The notes under the pieces: model-generated
What the model was told of the DNA's origin: nothing
The model's database searches: none
What the model saw: only the letters and a program-made list of their open reading frames with translations
Shown here: positions 47,304 to 56,494 of the stretch, piece after piece
Numbering within the stretch: the stretch's first letter is position 1
Layout: the number at the start of each line of letters is the position of its first letter
DNA from: Ardenticatenaceae bacterium
Lineage (GTDB): Bacteria; Chloroflexota; Anaerolineae; Promineifilales; Promineifilaceae
Length of the DNA: 64,000 nt
NCBI GenBank assembly: GCA_030065875.1
Contig: JASJCR010000005.1
Coordinates: 1-64,000, forward strand
Direction of reading: 5' to 3'
Translations under genes and position numbers: made by a program

Positions 47304-48791
47304 TCAACGGGTGACCAGCGGCAGGAAGAGCTCATCGGTCACTTCCCCCGGGGTGAGGGTGCGATTGAGGAACCCGAGAGGCATTTGCTTGGTGGACACA
47401 TCATAGAAGCGGCCGATATTCGGGAAGACCATCGGCAGATCGCTGGGAGCGACCCCCAACCACATGGCCAGCTCGGCAAAATATTCATCACACGAGGTCG
47501 TGGGGATTAATCGGCCGCGGCCGGTATCAAGCGGATTGTCTTCATAAAGGGCTGGATACTCCCCATAAATATTCCCGCCGTTTACCGCAGCGCCCATGAC
47601 CATGTGATTGCCGCCCCAGGCGTGATCCGATCCTTGCCCATTGGATGTCAGGGTGCGACCAAAATCACTGGCTGTAAATGTCGTGACCGCATGCTGCAGG
47701 TTGATCTCCCCAAGCGCATCGTAAAACTCTTTTAACCCCTTACTGACAATGGACAACATCTCCACCTGATTGTTGAGGACTTCATCGTGATGATCCCAGC
47801 CGCCAAACAAAATGAAGTAGGTTTGGCGCCGGAAACCAAGCGTTTGACGAGCGGCAATTGATTTAGCCACCATCGACAGATCATTTGAAAGCTCATTATC
47901 TGAAAACTGGGTGGCAAAAGGGGATACGTTGGCAATAGAAGTGGCGAATAAATCTGCCCCATCAATAGCTGAGCGGGTGGTGTTGGCAAACGTTTGTTCA
48001 AAGAGGTTTTGATATTGCAAATCAAGCATCGATTCGATGGCCGCATTTTGGAACACGTGTCGTGACCACGAATTATCATCATGACCGTGAATTTGAATGG
48101 CCCCATTTCCAGATGAGGAGATGCTATATTCGGTCAAAGAGGTGCCGGTTTGGAACAAGTTGGTGCCTGCCAGCGAGATATTCATCGAAATTTTGTCGCT
48201 GTCGTTTAGCGAGTGGAGCAAATCGGCCGTTCGGCCGCCCCAGCCAAACCCGGTGCGCTTATCGGGCACGGACGTTTGCCAATGCATAATTTGATCGCTG
48301 TGAGAGTAGAGACCAAGCGGCAGCTTATTTAAACCTGATTCGTACCCCGACTTGGTGGTTGGTTCGACGAGGGTGCCAACATTGGCCACAAACGCCAAAT
48401 TGCCATCGTTGAACAGTTGGGCGACCTCAGGCATCGATGGATGAAGCCCAAATTGCCGTCCTGGCTGGTTTCCAGGCGTGATCGGCAGCAAATTTCCTTT
48501 CGGTAACGCTAAATCGGCCCGGATCTGAGCATATTCGCTGTAGCCGCTGTCGTCGCTCGGCACCAGCATATTAAAGGAGTCGTTGCCACCCGCCAGAAAA
48601 ATACACACGAGCGCTCGAAAATCATTTCCGAAGGCCAGTGAATCAGCCGAAGCCGAGGGAGCGCGCAGCGTTTCGGCCGCCGCTGAGTTGGCCATGCGCA
48701 AATTGAGCAGGGTTGAATAAAGAGAGGCCGAGCCCACGGCCGCGCAGCTGGCGCTGCCCAAAAATTGTCGTCGATTGATCTTAGTTGTCAT
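47304..48791 (-). CDS. DUF1501 family exported protein
   Basis: 495 aa. Tat-type signal NRRQFLGSASCAAVGSASLYSTLLNLRMANSAAA at residues 6-39. The body shows DUF1501 features: FRALVCIFLAGGNDSFNMLVPSDD, QFGLHPSMPEVAQLFNDGNLAFVANVGTL, SHSDQIMHWQTS, and FTASDFGRTLTSNGQGSDHAWGGNHMVMGAAVNGG. The last is the alkaline-phosphatase/sulfatase-like metal motif (D-H-x-W-G). The C-terminus LTPGEVTDELFLPLVTR carries the LPLV-type tail seen on other exported proteins here. DUF1501 and DUF1800 genes are almost always adjacent, as here; their joint function is unknown. Confidence 0.92.
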   Translation of the reverse strand: MTTKINRRQFLGSASCAAVGSASLYSTLLNLRMANSAAAETLRAPSASADSLAFGNDFRALVCIFLAGGNDSFNMLVPSDDSGYSEYAQIRADLALPKGNLLPITPGNQPGRQFGLHPSMPEVAQLFNDGNLAFVANVGTLVEPTTKSGYESGLNKLPLGLYSHSDQIMHWQTSVPDKRTGFGWGGRTADLLHSLNDSDKISMNISLAGTNLFQTGTSLTEYSISSSGNGAIQIHGHDDNSWSRHVFQNAAIESMLDLQYQNLFEQTFANTTRSAIDGADLFATSIANVSPFATQFSDNELSNDLSMVAKSIAARQTLGFRRQTYFILFGGWDHHDEVLNNQVEMLSIVSKGLKEFYDALGEINLQHAVTTFTASDFGRTLTSNGQGSDHAWGGNHMVMGAAVNGGNIYGEYPALYEDNPLDTGRGRLIPTTSCDEYFAELAMWLGVAPSDLPMVFPNIGRFYDVSTKQMPLGFLNRTLTPGEVTDELFLPLVTR

Positions 48792-48828
48792 GGTAATTAT
48801 TCTTTCAGCAGGTGGCGAAGATTAGGGT

Positions 48829-48852
48829 TAGAAAAATCCGTGCCATCCGCGG
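48829..48852. repeat. CCGCGG repeat fragment between the DUF1501 and DUF1800 genes
   Basis: AAAATCCGTGCCATCCGCGGC is a half-arm of the hairpin family found at 2631, 4651 and 56495. Confidence 0.5.
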
Positions 48853-48882
48853 CTAAATATATTTATTTATGATATAGAGCAC

Positions 48883-50604
48883 TTAAACCTGAATGGCATA
48901 TTCCGGGCACATCATAAAAAGAAACATGGCGAATTGGACGATCCGTTCTTGATTCGATGTGCTGTTCGCGTAGCCGCTGACGGCCGTTTTAATGATCGCC
49001 CGCATTTCGCTGGACATCGTCCCGTATGTCAAAAGAAGGTCGAGATGATCGAGTAGGCTGTCAATATCGTTGACCAGCGTTAGCTCATAACTCAAATCGG
49101 CTTCCGGTTGATCGATCGTGTGAATTTGTCCTTTGACCGGCTGCTGCGGGCCGGGCAAATTGAACACGTAATTCCAATCAATGCGTGAATACCAAAAATT
49201 GATTGTCGAGATGGCGCTGTAGCTGTTCATCAGCTGAAATTCCGGTCCGGTAAGCCCGGCCGCTCCCATCGCCCCCGGCGGCCGATAATCGGGTGAGAAG
49301 AAATTAAAAACGCTGGGTGAGTTAAACATATACTGCAAGAGGTCCTCTTCCGCGCTCCAACCGCCATCCCAAAATTTGTTTTGGGGATTATCGTAGTGAA
49401 ATGTCCGCAGCAGCTGAGTAAACCGGAAAAACGGTTCGCGCAGTTTCCCGTTGTGCTGATCGGTAATAAAAGCGGGATTGCGTGCCTCATCGTCAAGCAG
49501 GATCGCTTTGATGACCGCCTTCATGTCACCGCGCACGTTGGACCCGTTGTTATTAAACACCGCGGTGACTCGGGCGATATACGCCGGTGATGGGTTGGAT
49601 TTAACCAGGCGCTGGATGAGCTGCCGGCCGATAAATGGCCCGACGTTGGGGTGATTAAATAGATGATCGAGGGCTTCATTGACGTCTTGCATGCCGGTTT
49701 GCCCGGCCGAGACCACATAATTGTTGAGGAGCGTCTTTGATCCTGGCTCATGTTCATCATTCCACATTTTCATCGGCCGAGTGGCGGTATAGGGGTTGAG
49801 CCAGCCGCTGGTAAACGAGGGGTTCCAGAAAATGTGAGGATCCCCTTCAAAATCATAGGTCAGGCCGGTAAAGATTTTGGCAAATTCGGTGATGTGGGAA
49901 TTGTCATACGTGGGGATCGGATTTGAATTGCCATCGAGGATTTGGCTGCCGTCGTCATTGAGCAAAAAGAGCCCGATGGTAAACAACTGCATCAATTCCC
50001 GAGCGTAATTTTCATCCGGAAAACGGTTGGTGGCCACGTCGGTTTTGCGGTTCCCGGCATGACTCAAATAATTTCCCATCAGTGGACTTAAGGTTACGTC
50101 CTGCAGCAAATCGCGGAAGTTGCCAAAGGCGTTGCGCAGCAGCATGTCGTACCAGTCGGCCGCACCGTTGGCGACCCCCCAAATGTCGTCTTTTTCGGTA
50201 GAAATGACAAAAATTTCGCTTAGGGCCAGGGCCACCCGCTGCCGCAGCAGATCGGTGCCGTTCATGATCATGTCCCACATCGCGTAGCGAAACAGGCGAC
50301 GTGGGGCCTGCTCTTCCCCGATCGTCGACTGGTCGAAGAGGTGGGTGTTCAGGTAATTGAGGATTTGACTTTGGGGCAGGGAAAACTGCTGGTCAATCCA
50401 ATTTTCAATACCGCCTGATGCCACCTGCTGGATCAAAGCAAGATCAGCCCCCAGAGTGGCCTGTGCCAAAAAGCGGGAGGCGTTTTGCTCGGCCGTGAGC
50501 GTGGCGTTCCGCACCGCGGCCGTCTTGGCCTCCGTATCCCCCGGAGAGGAAGAAGGTTTGATCATTTGCCGGAAAAACGTGCGGCGGTCGGTCGTTCTAC
50601 TCAT
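48883..50604 (-). CDS. DUF1800 family protein
   Basis: 573 aa; AGGAGAAGAG precedes the ATG. Features: ASRFLAQATLGADLALIQQVASGGIENWIDQQF, FRYAMWDMIMNGTDLLRQRVALALSEIFVIS, DWYDMLLRNAFGNFRDLLQDVTLSPLMGNYLSHAGNRK, the near-invariant PDENYARELMQLFTIGLFLLNDDGS, and FNHPNVGPFIGRQLIQRLVKSNPSPAYIARV. No strong signal peptide; an Arg-rich N-terminus (SRTTDRRTFFRQM) may be a weak Tat signal. Partner of the DUF1501 gene 91 bp downstream. Family function unknown. Confidence 0.92.
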   Translation of the reverse strand: MSRTTDRRTFFRQMIKPSSSPGDTEAKTAAVRNATLTAEQNASRFLAQATLGADLALIQQVASGGIENWIDQQFSLPQSQILNYLNTHLFDQSTIGEEQAPRRLFRYAMWDMIMNGTDLLRQRVALALSEIFVISTEKDDIWGVANGAADWYDMLLRNAFGNFRDLLQDVTLSPLMGNYLSHAGNRKTDVATNRFPDENYARELMQLFTIGLFLLNDDGSQILDGNSNPIPTYDNSHITEFAKIFTGLTYDFEGDPHIFWNPSFTSGWLNPYTATRPMKMWNDEHEPGSKTLLNNYVVSAGQTGMQDVNEALDHLFNHPNVGPFIGRQLIQRLVKSNPSPAYIARVTAVFNNNGSNVRGDMKAVIKAILLDDEARNPAFITDQHNGKLREPFFRFTQLLRTFHYDNPQNKFWDGGWSAEEDLLQYMFNSPSVFNFFSPDYRPPGAMGAAGLTGPEFQLMNSYSAISTINFWYSRIDWNYVFNLPGPQQPVKGQIHTIDQPEADLSYELTLVNDIDSLLDHLDLLLTYGTMSSEMRAIIKTAVSGYANSTSNQERIVQFAMFLFMMCPEYAIQV

Positions 50605-50820
50605 GGGCGCTCTTCTCCTGAATTTAAAAACCCTGCACCATTGGTAATAAAACCCTGTTTATCAATTCTTGGCGATAAATCTTATTACAGGAAAAGTGTC
50701 AATAAAAGTTGCAGGAAATATAAAATTGAGGACCAGGGTTAATTATTGGTATGGTTTAACCGATATTTCGAGGCATAATTGTGAATCAGTCATTTCACCT
50801 CAACATCAAAGAAAAAAACC
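50605..50820. other. Divergent promoter region
   Basis: AT-rich 216-bp region between DUF1800 and the alcohol dehydrogenase. No repeat or clear operator was seen. Confidence 0.4.
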
Positions 50821-51906
50821 ATGAAAGCTGCAATTTGCTATGATTTTTCCAAACCCCTTGTTGTAGAAGAGGTTACCCTCGATCCACCCCAAGTGGGGGA
50901 GATCAAGGTTAAAGTCGCGGCCTGCGCCATTTGTCACAGCGATATTCACGCCATAAAAGGCTCCTGGGGAGGGAATTTACCCCTTGTGGCCGGTCACGAA
51001 GCGGCCGGTGTTGTGGCTGAGATCGGTCCCGGGGTTGATCGAGTCAAGGTCGGAGACCATGTAGTGATTACCCTGCTGCGCTCCTGTGGACGCTGTTTTT
51101 ACTGCGCGGCCGGCCGGCCGTACAACTGCGAAGGAGAATTTGCCCTATCGCGGGAAACGCGTCTCTTTAATCAAAACCGAGAGCCGCTGGTTCAGGGATT
51201 AAACACCGCGGCATTTGCCGAATATACCGTTATCGATCAATCACAGGTGGTTACGGTTCCGGCCGATTTGCCTTTTGATCAAGCTTCTTTGCTGGCTTGC
51301 GGGGTGATTACCGGCCTGGGCGCAGTGGTTAACACGGTGCAGATCGAAACCGGGAGTCAGGTGGTGGTGATCGGCTGTGGGGGCGTGGGCTTAAACAGCG
51401 TTCAAGGTGCGGTTTTATCTGGAGCAAGCAAAATTATCGCCGTTGATCTACTGGACGACAAGCTGGAAGCGGCCCATCAATTTGGCGCCACGCACGGAAT
51501 TAACGGCCGGAAGGTCGACGCCGTTAAAAGGGTCATGGAAATAACCAATGGCCGAGGAGCTGACTACGCTTTTGTAGCGGCCGGCAGTTCCCGGGCGATC
51601 CAGCAGGGGAGCGAAATGGTGCGTCCTGGAGGGACGGCCGTCATTGTCGGCATGCCGGCCAATGATGACGTGACCGTGCCGATTAACGCCCACACGATGA
51701 CGTACGGCCGCACCCTGATCGGCAGCAAGATGGGCTCCACGCGGCTGACCCATGATGTGCCGTTTTTGGTGGAATTACACCGGCAGGGCCGTCTCAAACT
51801 GGCCGAATTAATCAGCGGCCGCTATTCGCTTGACCAGATTAACGAGGCCATTGCCGATGTTACGGCCGGGAATGCCCTGCGTAACGTGATTGTCTTTGAC
51901 GATTGA
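50821..51906 (+). CDS. Zinc-dependent alcohol dehydrogenase (MDR family)
   Basis: 361 aa. Catalytic zinc: CAICHSDIHAIKG (Cys) and GHEAAGVVAEIGPGV (His-Glu). The structural zinc loop LRSCGRCFYCAAGRPYNC has four Cys. Coenzyme fold: VVVIGCGGVGLNSVQGAVLSGASKIIAVDLLDDKLEAAHQFGATHGIN, where Asp after strand 2 indicates NAD. The sequence resembles the class III/aryl-alcohol-like branch (TNGRGADYAFVAAGSSRAIQQGSEMVRPGGTAVIVGMPA). It is followed 34 bp later by a galactarolactone cycloisomerase-like gene, so it may oxidise a sugar acid or aldose in the same pathway. Confidence 0.9.
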   Translation: MKAAICYDFSKPLVVEEVTLDPPQVGEIKVKVAACAICHSDIHAIKGSWGGNLPLVAGHEAAGVVAEIGPGVDRVKVGDHVVITLLRSCGRCFYCAAGRPYNCEGEFALSRETRLFNQNREPLVQGLNTAAFAEYTVIDQSQVVTVPADLPFDQASLLACGVITGLGAVVNTVQIETGSQVVVIGCGGVGLNSVQGAVLSGASKIIAVDLLDDKLEAAHQFGATHGINGRKVDAVKRVMEITNGRGADYAFVAAGSSRAIQQGSEMVRPGGTAVIVGMPANDDVTVPINAHTMTYGRTLIGSKMGSTRLTHDVPFLVELHRQGRLKLAELISGRYSLDQINEAIADVTAGNALRNVIVFDD

Positions 51907-51940
51907 CCTGCTAATCCATCGCAATGGGTGACACCCAACT

Positions 51941-53131
51941 ATGAAAATCACCGATATTAAAACATTTGTTGTCGAAAATCCGCCGCCCCATTTTGGCGGC
52001 CCGTACTTCATTTTTGTCAAACTCATCACCAGTGGAGGTCTTGAGGGGGTCGGTGAAGCATACGGCGTGCCGTTTGGTCCCCATACGGTGGCACGAATGA
52101 TCGAAGATGTTGGCGAACGATTTGTCATCGGGTTTGATCCGTTCAAAATTGAGTCGCTGTGGCGCATTGTTTATTCAAGCGGTTATACACAGCATCCGGA
52201 TTTGTCGTTGATGGGGGTGTTGAGCGCTATCGAAATGGCCTGTTGGGACATCATCGGTAAATCGCTCGACAAACCGGTGTATGAGTTACTCGGTGGGCAA
52301 ATTTACGAAAAACTGCGTTCGTATACGTATTTGTATCCCGCGGCCGATCAAGCTGATGACGAATCGGTTTATTATGAGGCGGATTTGGCGGCCGAACGGG
52401 CGGCTGCCTATGTCGAAATGGGATTTACGGCCGTCAAGTTTGACCCTCTTTATCCGTACACCGCCTTTGACCCTCGCCAGCCGTCTATGACCTTGCTTGA
52501 TAGAGCCGAAGCGTTTGTCAAAAAGATTCGGGAAGCGGTTGGCAGTCGGGCCGACCTGCTGGTCGGGACGCACGGCCAGTTTACAACCGCGGGTGCGATT
52601 CGGGTGGCGCGGCGGATTGAACCGTATGATCCCCTGTGGTTTGAAGAGCCGGTTCCACCGGAAAATGAAAATGAGATGGCGAAAGTGGCTGCAGCCACTT
52701 CTGTGCCCATTGCAACTGGCGAAAGATTAACCACCAAATACGATTTTGCCCGAATTTTGCGAGCGGGATCCGCTTCGATTTTGCAAATGGATCTGGGGCG
52801 GGTTGGCGGGTTGCTTGAAGCGAAAAAAATTGCCGGAATGGCCGAAGCACACTATGCGCAAATTGCCCCTCACCTCTACTGCGGCCCGATCGTTGGCGCG
52901 GCCAATATCCAGCTGGCCGCCTGCAGCCCCAATTTTCTAATTCTGGAAGGGATTGAAACGTGGGGCGGGTTTCACGCCAAAATCTTAAAAAAATCGATCG
53001 TGTGGCAGGATGGGTACATCTTACCTCCAACTGAACCCGGTTTGGGGGTCGAATTAAATGAGGAGGTGGCGGTTCGTTACCCGTATGCCGGTCACGACCG
53101 CCATCTTAACCCGCAAGAGCGGCCGCTATAA
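51941..53131 (+). CDS. gci: Enolase-superfamily enzyme similar to D-galactarolactone cycloisomerase
   Basis: 396 aa, mandelate racemase/muconate lactonizing fold. N-terminal capping domain MKITDIKTFVVENPPPHFGGPYFIFVKLITSGGLEGVGEAYGVPF; barrel with LLVGTHGQFTTAGAIRVARRIEPYDPLWFEEPVPPEN, ATGERLTTKYDFARIL, ILQMDLGRVGGLLEAKKIAGMAEAH and AQIAPHLYCGPIVGAANIQLA. The GTHGQFT...LWFEEP...ATGERL...GRVGGLLEAKKIA series, and a C-terminal TEPGLGVELNEEVA, match what I recall of Gci of the oxidative galacturonate pathway, which opens galactarolactone to 2-keto-3-deoxy-galactarate. The dehydrogenase upstream could supply the lactone. Other sugar-acid dehydratases of the family remain possible. Confidence 0.8.
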   Translation: MKITDIKTFVVENPPPHFGGPYFIFVKLITSGGLEGVGEAYGVPFGPHTVARMIEDVGERFVIGFDPFKIESLWRIVYSSGYTQHPDLSLMGVLSAIEMACWDIIGKSLDKPVYELLGGQIYEKLRSYTYLYPAADQADDESVYYEADLAAERAAAYVEMGFTAVKFDPLYPYTAFDPRQPSMTLLDRAEAFVKKIREAVGSRADLLVGTHGQFTTAGAIRVARRIEPYDPLWFEEPVPPENENEMAKVAAATSVPIATGERLTTKYDFARILRAGSASILQMDLGRVGGLLEAKKIAGMAEAHYAQIAPHLYCGPIVGAANIQLAACSPNFLILEGIETWGGFHAKILKKSIVWQDGYILPPTEPGLGVELNEEVAVRYPYAGHDRHLNPQERPL

Positions 53132-53944
53132 TTTGACCCTTTGCCGGGCCTCTAAATTTGCAACAGCGTTGGTGAACATGATGCCGTTTACCAGGCGCAT
53201 GAGCGAAGGGGGAGCAAGTCGATCAAAAATCCGGAACAGCAGGCCCGAAAGATGGATTGGCCGGTTGGCTTTAAGCGCGCGCAGCCCCTCTGCAGCTGTT
53301 TGGGCAGCCGACAGCGGTTTGAGGGGCAATTTTTCCAGATCAAAACCGAATTTTTCCAACACAGGAGTATCCGTCGGGCCGGGCTGCAAGACCGTGACGT
53401 GAACCCCGTGTGGTTTCCATTCGGCATTGAGGGCCTGCCCAAATCCATCGATGTACGATTTTGTCCCGGAATCGTTGGCCATAAATGGGATCCCGCTTTG
53501 CGCCCCCATGGCTGAGACAAGCAAAATTCCTCCATAACCTTGGGTAATAAACCGTTGGCCAAAATGATGGGTCAGCTTCATCGTTGCCACGACGTTGAGA
53601 TGAATGATGTTCATCAGGGTTTGCTGTTTGAGCTCGGCAAATTGACCCGGTTGGCCGGTGCCGGCGTTGGATATCAAGGTGCCGATGGAAAGGTTTTTTG
53701 TCTGGTGAATGATCTGTTCAACGGCTGCCTCTTCAGTTAAATCGGCGGCGATGACCAGTGTTTGCACCCCAAATTGCTCTTCGAGGGTGGCTGCCAATTG
53801 ATGAAGGCGGTCTTCGCGTCGGGCGATCAGCACCAGATGAAGGCCGTTTTTGGCCAGATGATAGGCAAACGCCTCGCCAATACCGGCCGAGGCACCGGTG
53901 ATAACTGCCCAAGGGCCAAATTTATTCTTATCTATCTTAACCAT
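53126..53944 (-). CDS. Short-chain dehydrogenase/reductase with altered active-site Tyr
   Basis: 272 aa; AAGGAG nine bases upstream of the ATG. NADP-type Rossmann start WAVITGASAGIGEAFAYHLAKNGLHLVLIARREDRL, NAG motif LISNAGTGQ and catalytic Ser in ILLVSAMGA. The usual YxxxK reads D-S-G-T-K (PFMANDSGTKSYIDGFGQALNAEW), so the catalytic Tyr is Asp. This may be a low-activity or non-catalytic member, or one that uses Tyr in KSYID. The last six bases overlap the convergent cycloisomerase gene. It lies downstream of a TetR gene, and both promoters share one operator type. Confidence 0.85.
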   Translation of the reverse strand: MVKIDKNKFGPWAVITGASAGIGEAFAYHLAKNGLHLVLIARREDRLHQLAATLEEQFGVQTLVIAADLTEEAAVEQIIHQTKNLSIGTLISNAGTGQPGQFAELKQQTLMNIIHLNVVATMKLTHHFGQRFITQGYGGILLVSAMGAQSGIPFMANDSGTKSYIDGFGQALNAEWKPHGVHVTVLQPGPTDTPVLEKFGFDLEKLPLKPLSAAQTAAEGLRALKANRPIHLSGLLFRIFDRLAPPSLMRLVNGIMFTNAVANLEARQRVKL

Positions 53945-53963
53945 AAAATTGAGTCTCCTTTTA

Positions 53964-53985
53964 TTTCAGAATATAAATTCTGTAA
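53964..53985. promoter_or_regulatory. TetR box upstream of the SDR gene
   Basis: TTTCAGAAT-ATAA-ATTCTGTAA, the same inverted half-sites as the box at 54593-54614 (one mismatch). Just upstream of the SDR ribosome binding site. Confidence 0.7.
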
Positions 53986-54006
53986 TTGATAAAAAAATTT
54001 AGCGGA

Positions 54007-54585
54007 TTATTTTAACGTTTCAAGAGCGACCAAAATTAAATGGTCAATCGAATCCGCTGAGTCCTGAGCACGCAGACCGGCCAAATACCCTCTGACGACA
54101 CCTACCAAAAAATCCGCCTGTCTTTCAACATCCATCGAGCTGGAAATTTCTGCAGCCTGTTGAGCGTTGGTCAGCGCGTGAACAAATGCGTGCTTCAGCC
54201 GGCCAAAGTGGGCGGTTATCGCAGCCACAACAGCCTCTGATGGCCGGCTTAATTCAAGTGAACTATTGCCGATCAAACAACCCCTGGGTGAATCACTATA
54301 GACATCTTGTTGGAGCAGCTCAAAGTAGTGAATGACGCTGGACAAGGCCGCTTCGGGCGCCTCTAGTGGGGCAATCATATTCGAGATAAAATGATCCGCA
54401 TAAAATTGTATCGCTTTTTCAAATAACGCTTCTTTATCGCCAAATTCAGTGTAGAGGCTGTAGCGGTTGACCCCCGTGGCCCTTACTATATCGTCAATTG
54501 ACGTGGCCCTGTATCCATTCTGCCAGAAAAAAGCCATTGTTTTCTGTAAAGCTTCCTGGGGATCAAAATTTCTGGGTCTTGCCAT
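54007..54585 (-). CDS. TetR/AcrR family regulator
   Basis: 192 aa. HTH: RNFDPQEALQKTMAFFWQNGYRATSIDDIVRATGVNRYSLYTEFGDKEALFEKAIQFY, the N-terminal signature of the TetR subgroup that has a C-terminal AefR-like domain. Conserved QDVYSDSPRGCLIGNSSLEL, with the family Cys-L, follows. It probably represses itself and the downstream SDR through the TTTCAGAAT-N4-ATTCTGAAA boxes next to both genes. The ligand is unknown; members of this subgroup often respond to aldehydes or aromatics. Confidence 0.92.
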   Translation of the reverse strand: MARPRNFDPQEALQKTMAFFWQNGYRATSIDDIVRATGVNRYSLYTEFGDKEALFEKAIQFYADHFISNMIAPLEAPEAALSSVIHYFELLQQDVYSDSPRGCLIGNSSLELSRPSEAVVAAITAHFGRLKHAFVHALTNAQQAAEISSSMDVERQADFLVGVVRGYLAGLRAQDSADSIDHLILVALETLK

Positions 54586-54592
54586 ATGCTTG

Positions 54593-54614
54593 TTTCAGAA
54601 TTAATATTCTGAAA
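54593..54614. promoter_or_regulatory. TetR box at the regulator promoter
   Basis: TTTCAGAAT-TAAT-ATTCTGAAA, perfect 9-bp half-sites, eight bases upstream of the TetR start and between it and the divergent VOC gene. Confidence 0.75.
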
Positions 54615-54723
54615 TAGAATACAATGCAATGGCCATCTTGTCAATATGATCACCTTTGACAAAGTTGATAAGATAATTATGATTTAGATCATATGTTCTG
54701 TGTGATAGTTTAGAGAGGATGTC

Positions 54724-55089
54724 ATGAAGGTATTGGGTATTCGTTTTTCAGTAGTAAACAAGGAAGCCAGCGCTCTGGCTGATTTTTTGGGTTCAAATGG
54801 ATTGGGTCTGCCGGAACAGGATTTGGGAATGGGGGATGCGGAAGGATTTTTTGGCGCGGTATTCCCGGCCGGGGAGCACAGCTGGATTGAAATGTGGCAG
54901 GAAGGGGAAGGTATGGAGGCGACCATCATGCTCCACATCGTCACCGATGATGCTGACGCGTGGGCGGAACAGGCAAAAGCGAATGGACTCAACCCGCACG
55001 GCCCGACTGACGCCCATGGAGAACGGATCTATTATCTTCAGGGACCGGGCGGGCTGCCCATCGCATTTTTGTCAAAACTGCCCTCATAA
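54724..55089 (+). CDS. VOC (glyoxalase-fold) family protein
   Basis: 121 aa. Single-domain VOC protein with the two beta-alpha-beta-beta-beta modules: KVLGIRFSVVNKEASALADFLGSNGLGLP and HIVTDDADAWAEQAKANGLNPHGPTDAHGERIYYLQGPGGLPIAFLSKL. Metal ligands are not obvious, as in many small members. Divergent from the TetR gene, with the operator in between, so it may belong to the same regulon. Function unknown. Confidence 0.85.
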   Translation: MKVLGIRFSVVNKEASALADFLGSNGLGLPEQDLGMGDAEGFFGAVFPAGEHSWIEMWQEGEGMEATIMLHIVTDDADAWAEQAKANGLNPHGPTDAHGERIYYLQGPGGLPIAFLSKLPS

Positions 55090-55247
55090 CGGGGTGAGAC
55101 AGGCGATATTTTTTAAAATTCACTTATGAAGCGCCTGGCAATTGATCAAACTGTTTCTTATTTTGCACTTTTCGGGTCTACTATGAAACGTTCTTTCATG
55201 GGCAATCCCCTATGATGGAAGGGCCATAGGAAATAGGAGAGAAAAGC

Positions 55248-56474
55248 ATGCAAAATAGAGCTTTGATTTATACCTGCTTGAGTTTGGTTATTGGGTTGAC
55301 GGCTGCCGTTTGGATGGGTCATCTGGCTCAGCCGGCGACGGCCGAACCGGCCGCCCCAACAGCTGCCAACTTAGTGCCCAAATATTGCGATACCTGGTTC
55401 TTATCGGGCGTAAATGTGCCCTGGCAAAATACCGGGTATGGGGCTGATTTTGGGACTGTTGAGGAGTGGGGGCAACATCTGTATTCTGCGGAACAAACCG
55501 AGGCGATGTTTGCGGAGCTGCAGGCGGCCGGGGTTAATACCGTACGCTGGTGGGTGTTTACCGACGGCCGGGGAGCACCCGAATTTAGCGCCAATAATGG
55601 TGGCACGGTGACCGGTTTGGACGCAAACTTTTTGCCCAGCATGGCCAGCGCCGTGCAGCTTGCCGATCAGTATAATATTTACATTGTGTTTAGCCTGTGG
55701 GATTTTGCCATGCTGTTTAATGACAGCACCGCTTTTGATCGAGGCGAACATGCGGGTGGCCATCGCAATCTCTTTGTCAATAGCAGCGCGCGGCAGTCGT
55801 TTATCGATAACGCCCTGCTGCCCATGCTGGCCCACCCGGTTGGTGGATACACGATAGGCACTCATCCCCATATTTTTGCCTGGGAAATTATGAATGAGCC
55901 GGAATGGACGGTATCTGAATTGGATGCGGTGGATTCACGGGTGCCACAGCCGGTTTCATTGGCCCAAATGCAGCGCTTCGTGGCTGAGCTTTCCTCGGTT
56001 ATCCATCAAAACTCAACGCAGATGGTGACGGTGGGAAGCGCTGCCCTCAAATGGAACAGCGATACGGCGCTGGGAGCAACCGGCAATATTTGGGCGGATG
56101 ATCAGCTTGCCCCCTATGCGGCCGATGGAACCCTCGACTTTTATCAGGTCCATTACTATCACTGGATGGATGGGGATGGGGTTAACTGGTCATTTTCACC
56201 CCTGGTAAACTCTTTTGCTGACGCCAGCCTCGACAAGCCGACCGTTATCGGAGAGTTTTCCGCCAATGAAGACAACATGAATCAATTTTTAACCGGTCTG
56301 CTCGATAATGGTTATGCCGGAGCATGGTCATGGGGATATGAACAGGTCGACGCCCACGGTGGCTGGGCGGACAGCAAAGCGGGGTATACCACCTTTAATC
56401 AAAATAATCGGTCGATCACCAATATCGCCAACGTGTGTACACCGGCCGCGTATATTCCAACGGTCGTTCGGTAG
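55248..56474 (+). CDS. Secreted GH5-type glycoside hydrolase
   Basis: 408 aa; GGAGAG precedes the ATG. The signal peptide YTCLSLVIGLTAAVWMGHLAQPATAEPAAP predicts export. The TIM-barrel of clan GH-A follows: GVNTVRWWVFTDGRG, the acid/base in FAWEIMNEPEW (NEP motif, ~residue 221), the conserved YHYHWMDGDG, and the nucleophile in PTVIGEFSAN (~residue 338). This resembles GH5-type beta-mannanases/endoglucanases. No carbohydrate-binding module. The C-terminus CTPAAYIPTVVR carries the short hydrophobic-Arg tail seen on other exported proteins of the window. Likely hydrolyses plant or microbial beta-glycans outside the cell. Confidence 0.88.
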   Translation: MQNRALIYTCLSLVIGLTAAVWMGHLAQPATAEPAAPTAANLVPKYCDTWFLSGVNVPWQNTGYGADFGTVEEWGQHLYSAEQTEAMFAELQAAGVNTVRWWVFTDGRGAPEFSANNGGTVTGLDANFLPSMASAVQLADQYNIYIVFSLWDFAMLFNDSTAFDRGEHAGGHRNLFVNSSARQSFIDNALLPMLAHPVGGYTIGTHPHIFAWEIMNEPEWTVSELDAVDSRVPQPVSLAQMQRFVAELSSVIHQNSTQMVTVGSAALKWNSDTALGATGNIWADDQLAPYAADGTLDFYQVHYYHWMDGDGVNWSFSPLVNSFADASLDKPTVIGEFSANEDNMNQFLTGLLDNGYAGAWSWGYEQVDAHGGWADSKAGYTTFNQNNRSITNIANVCTPAAYIPTVVR

Positions 56475-56494
56475 GGTGCTGCATTTCATAAATG

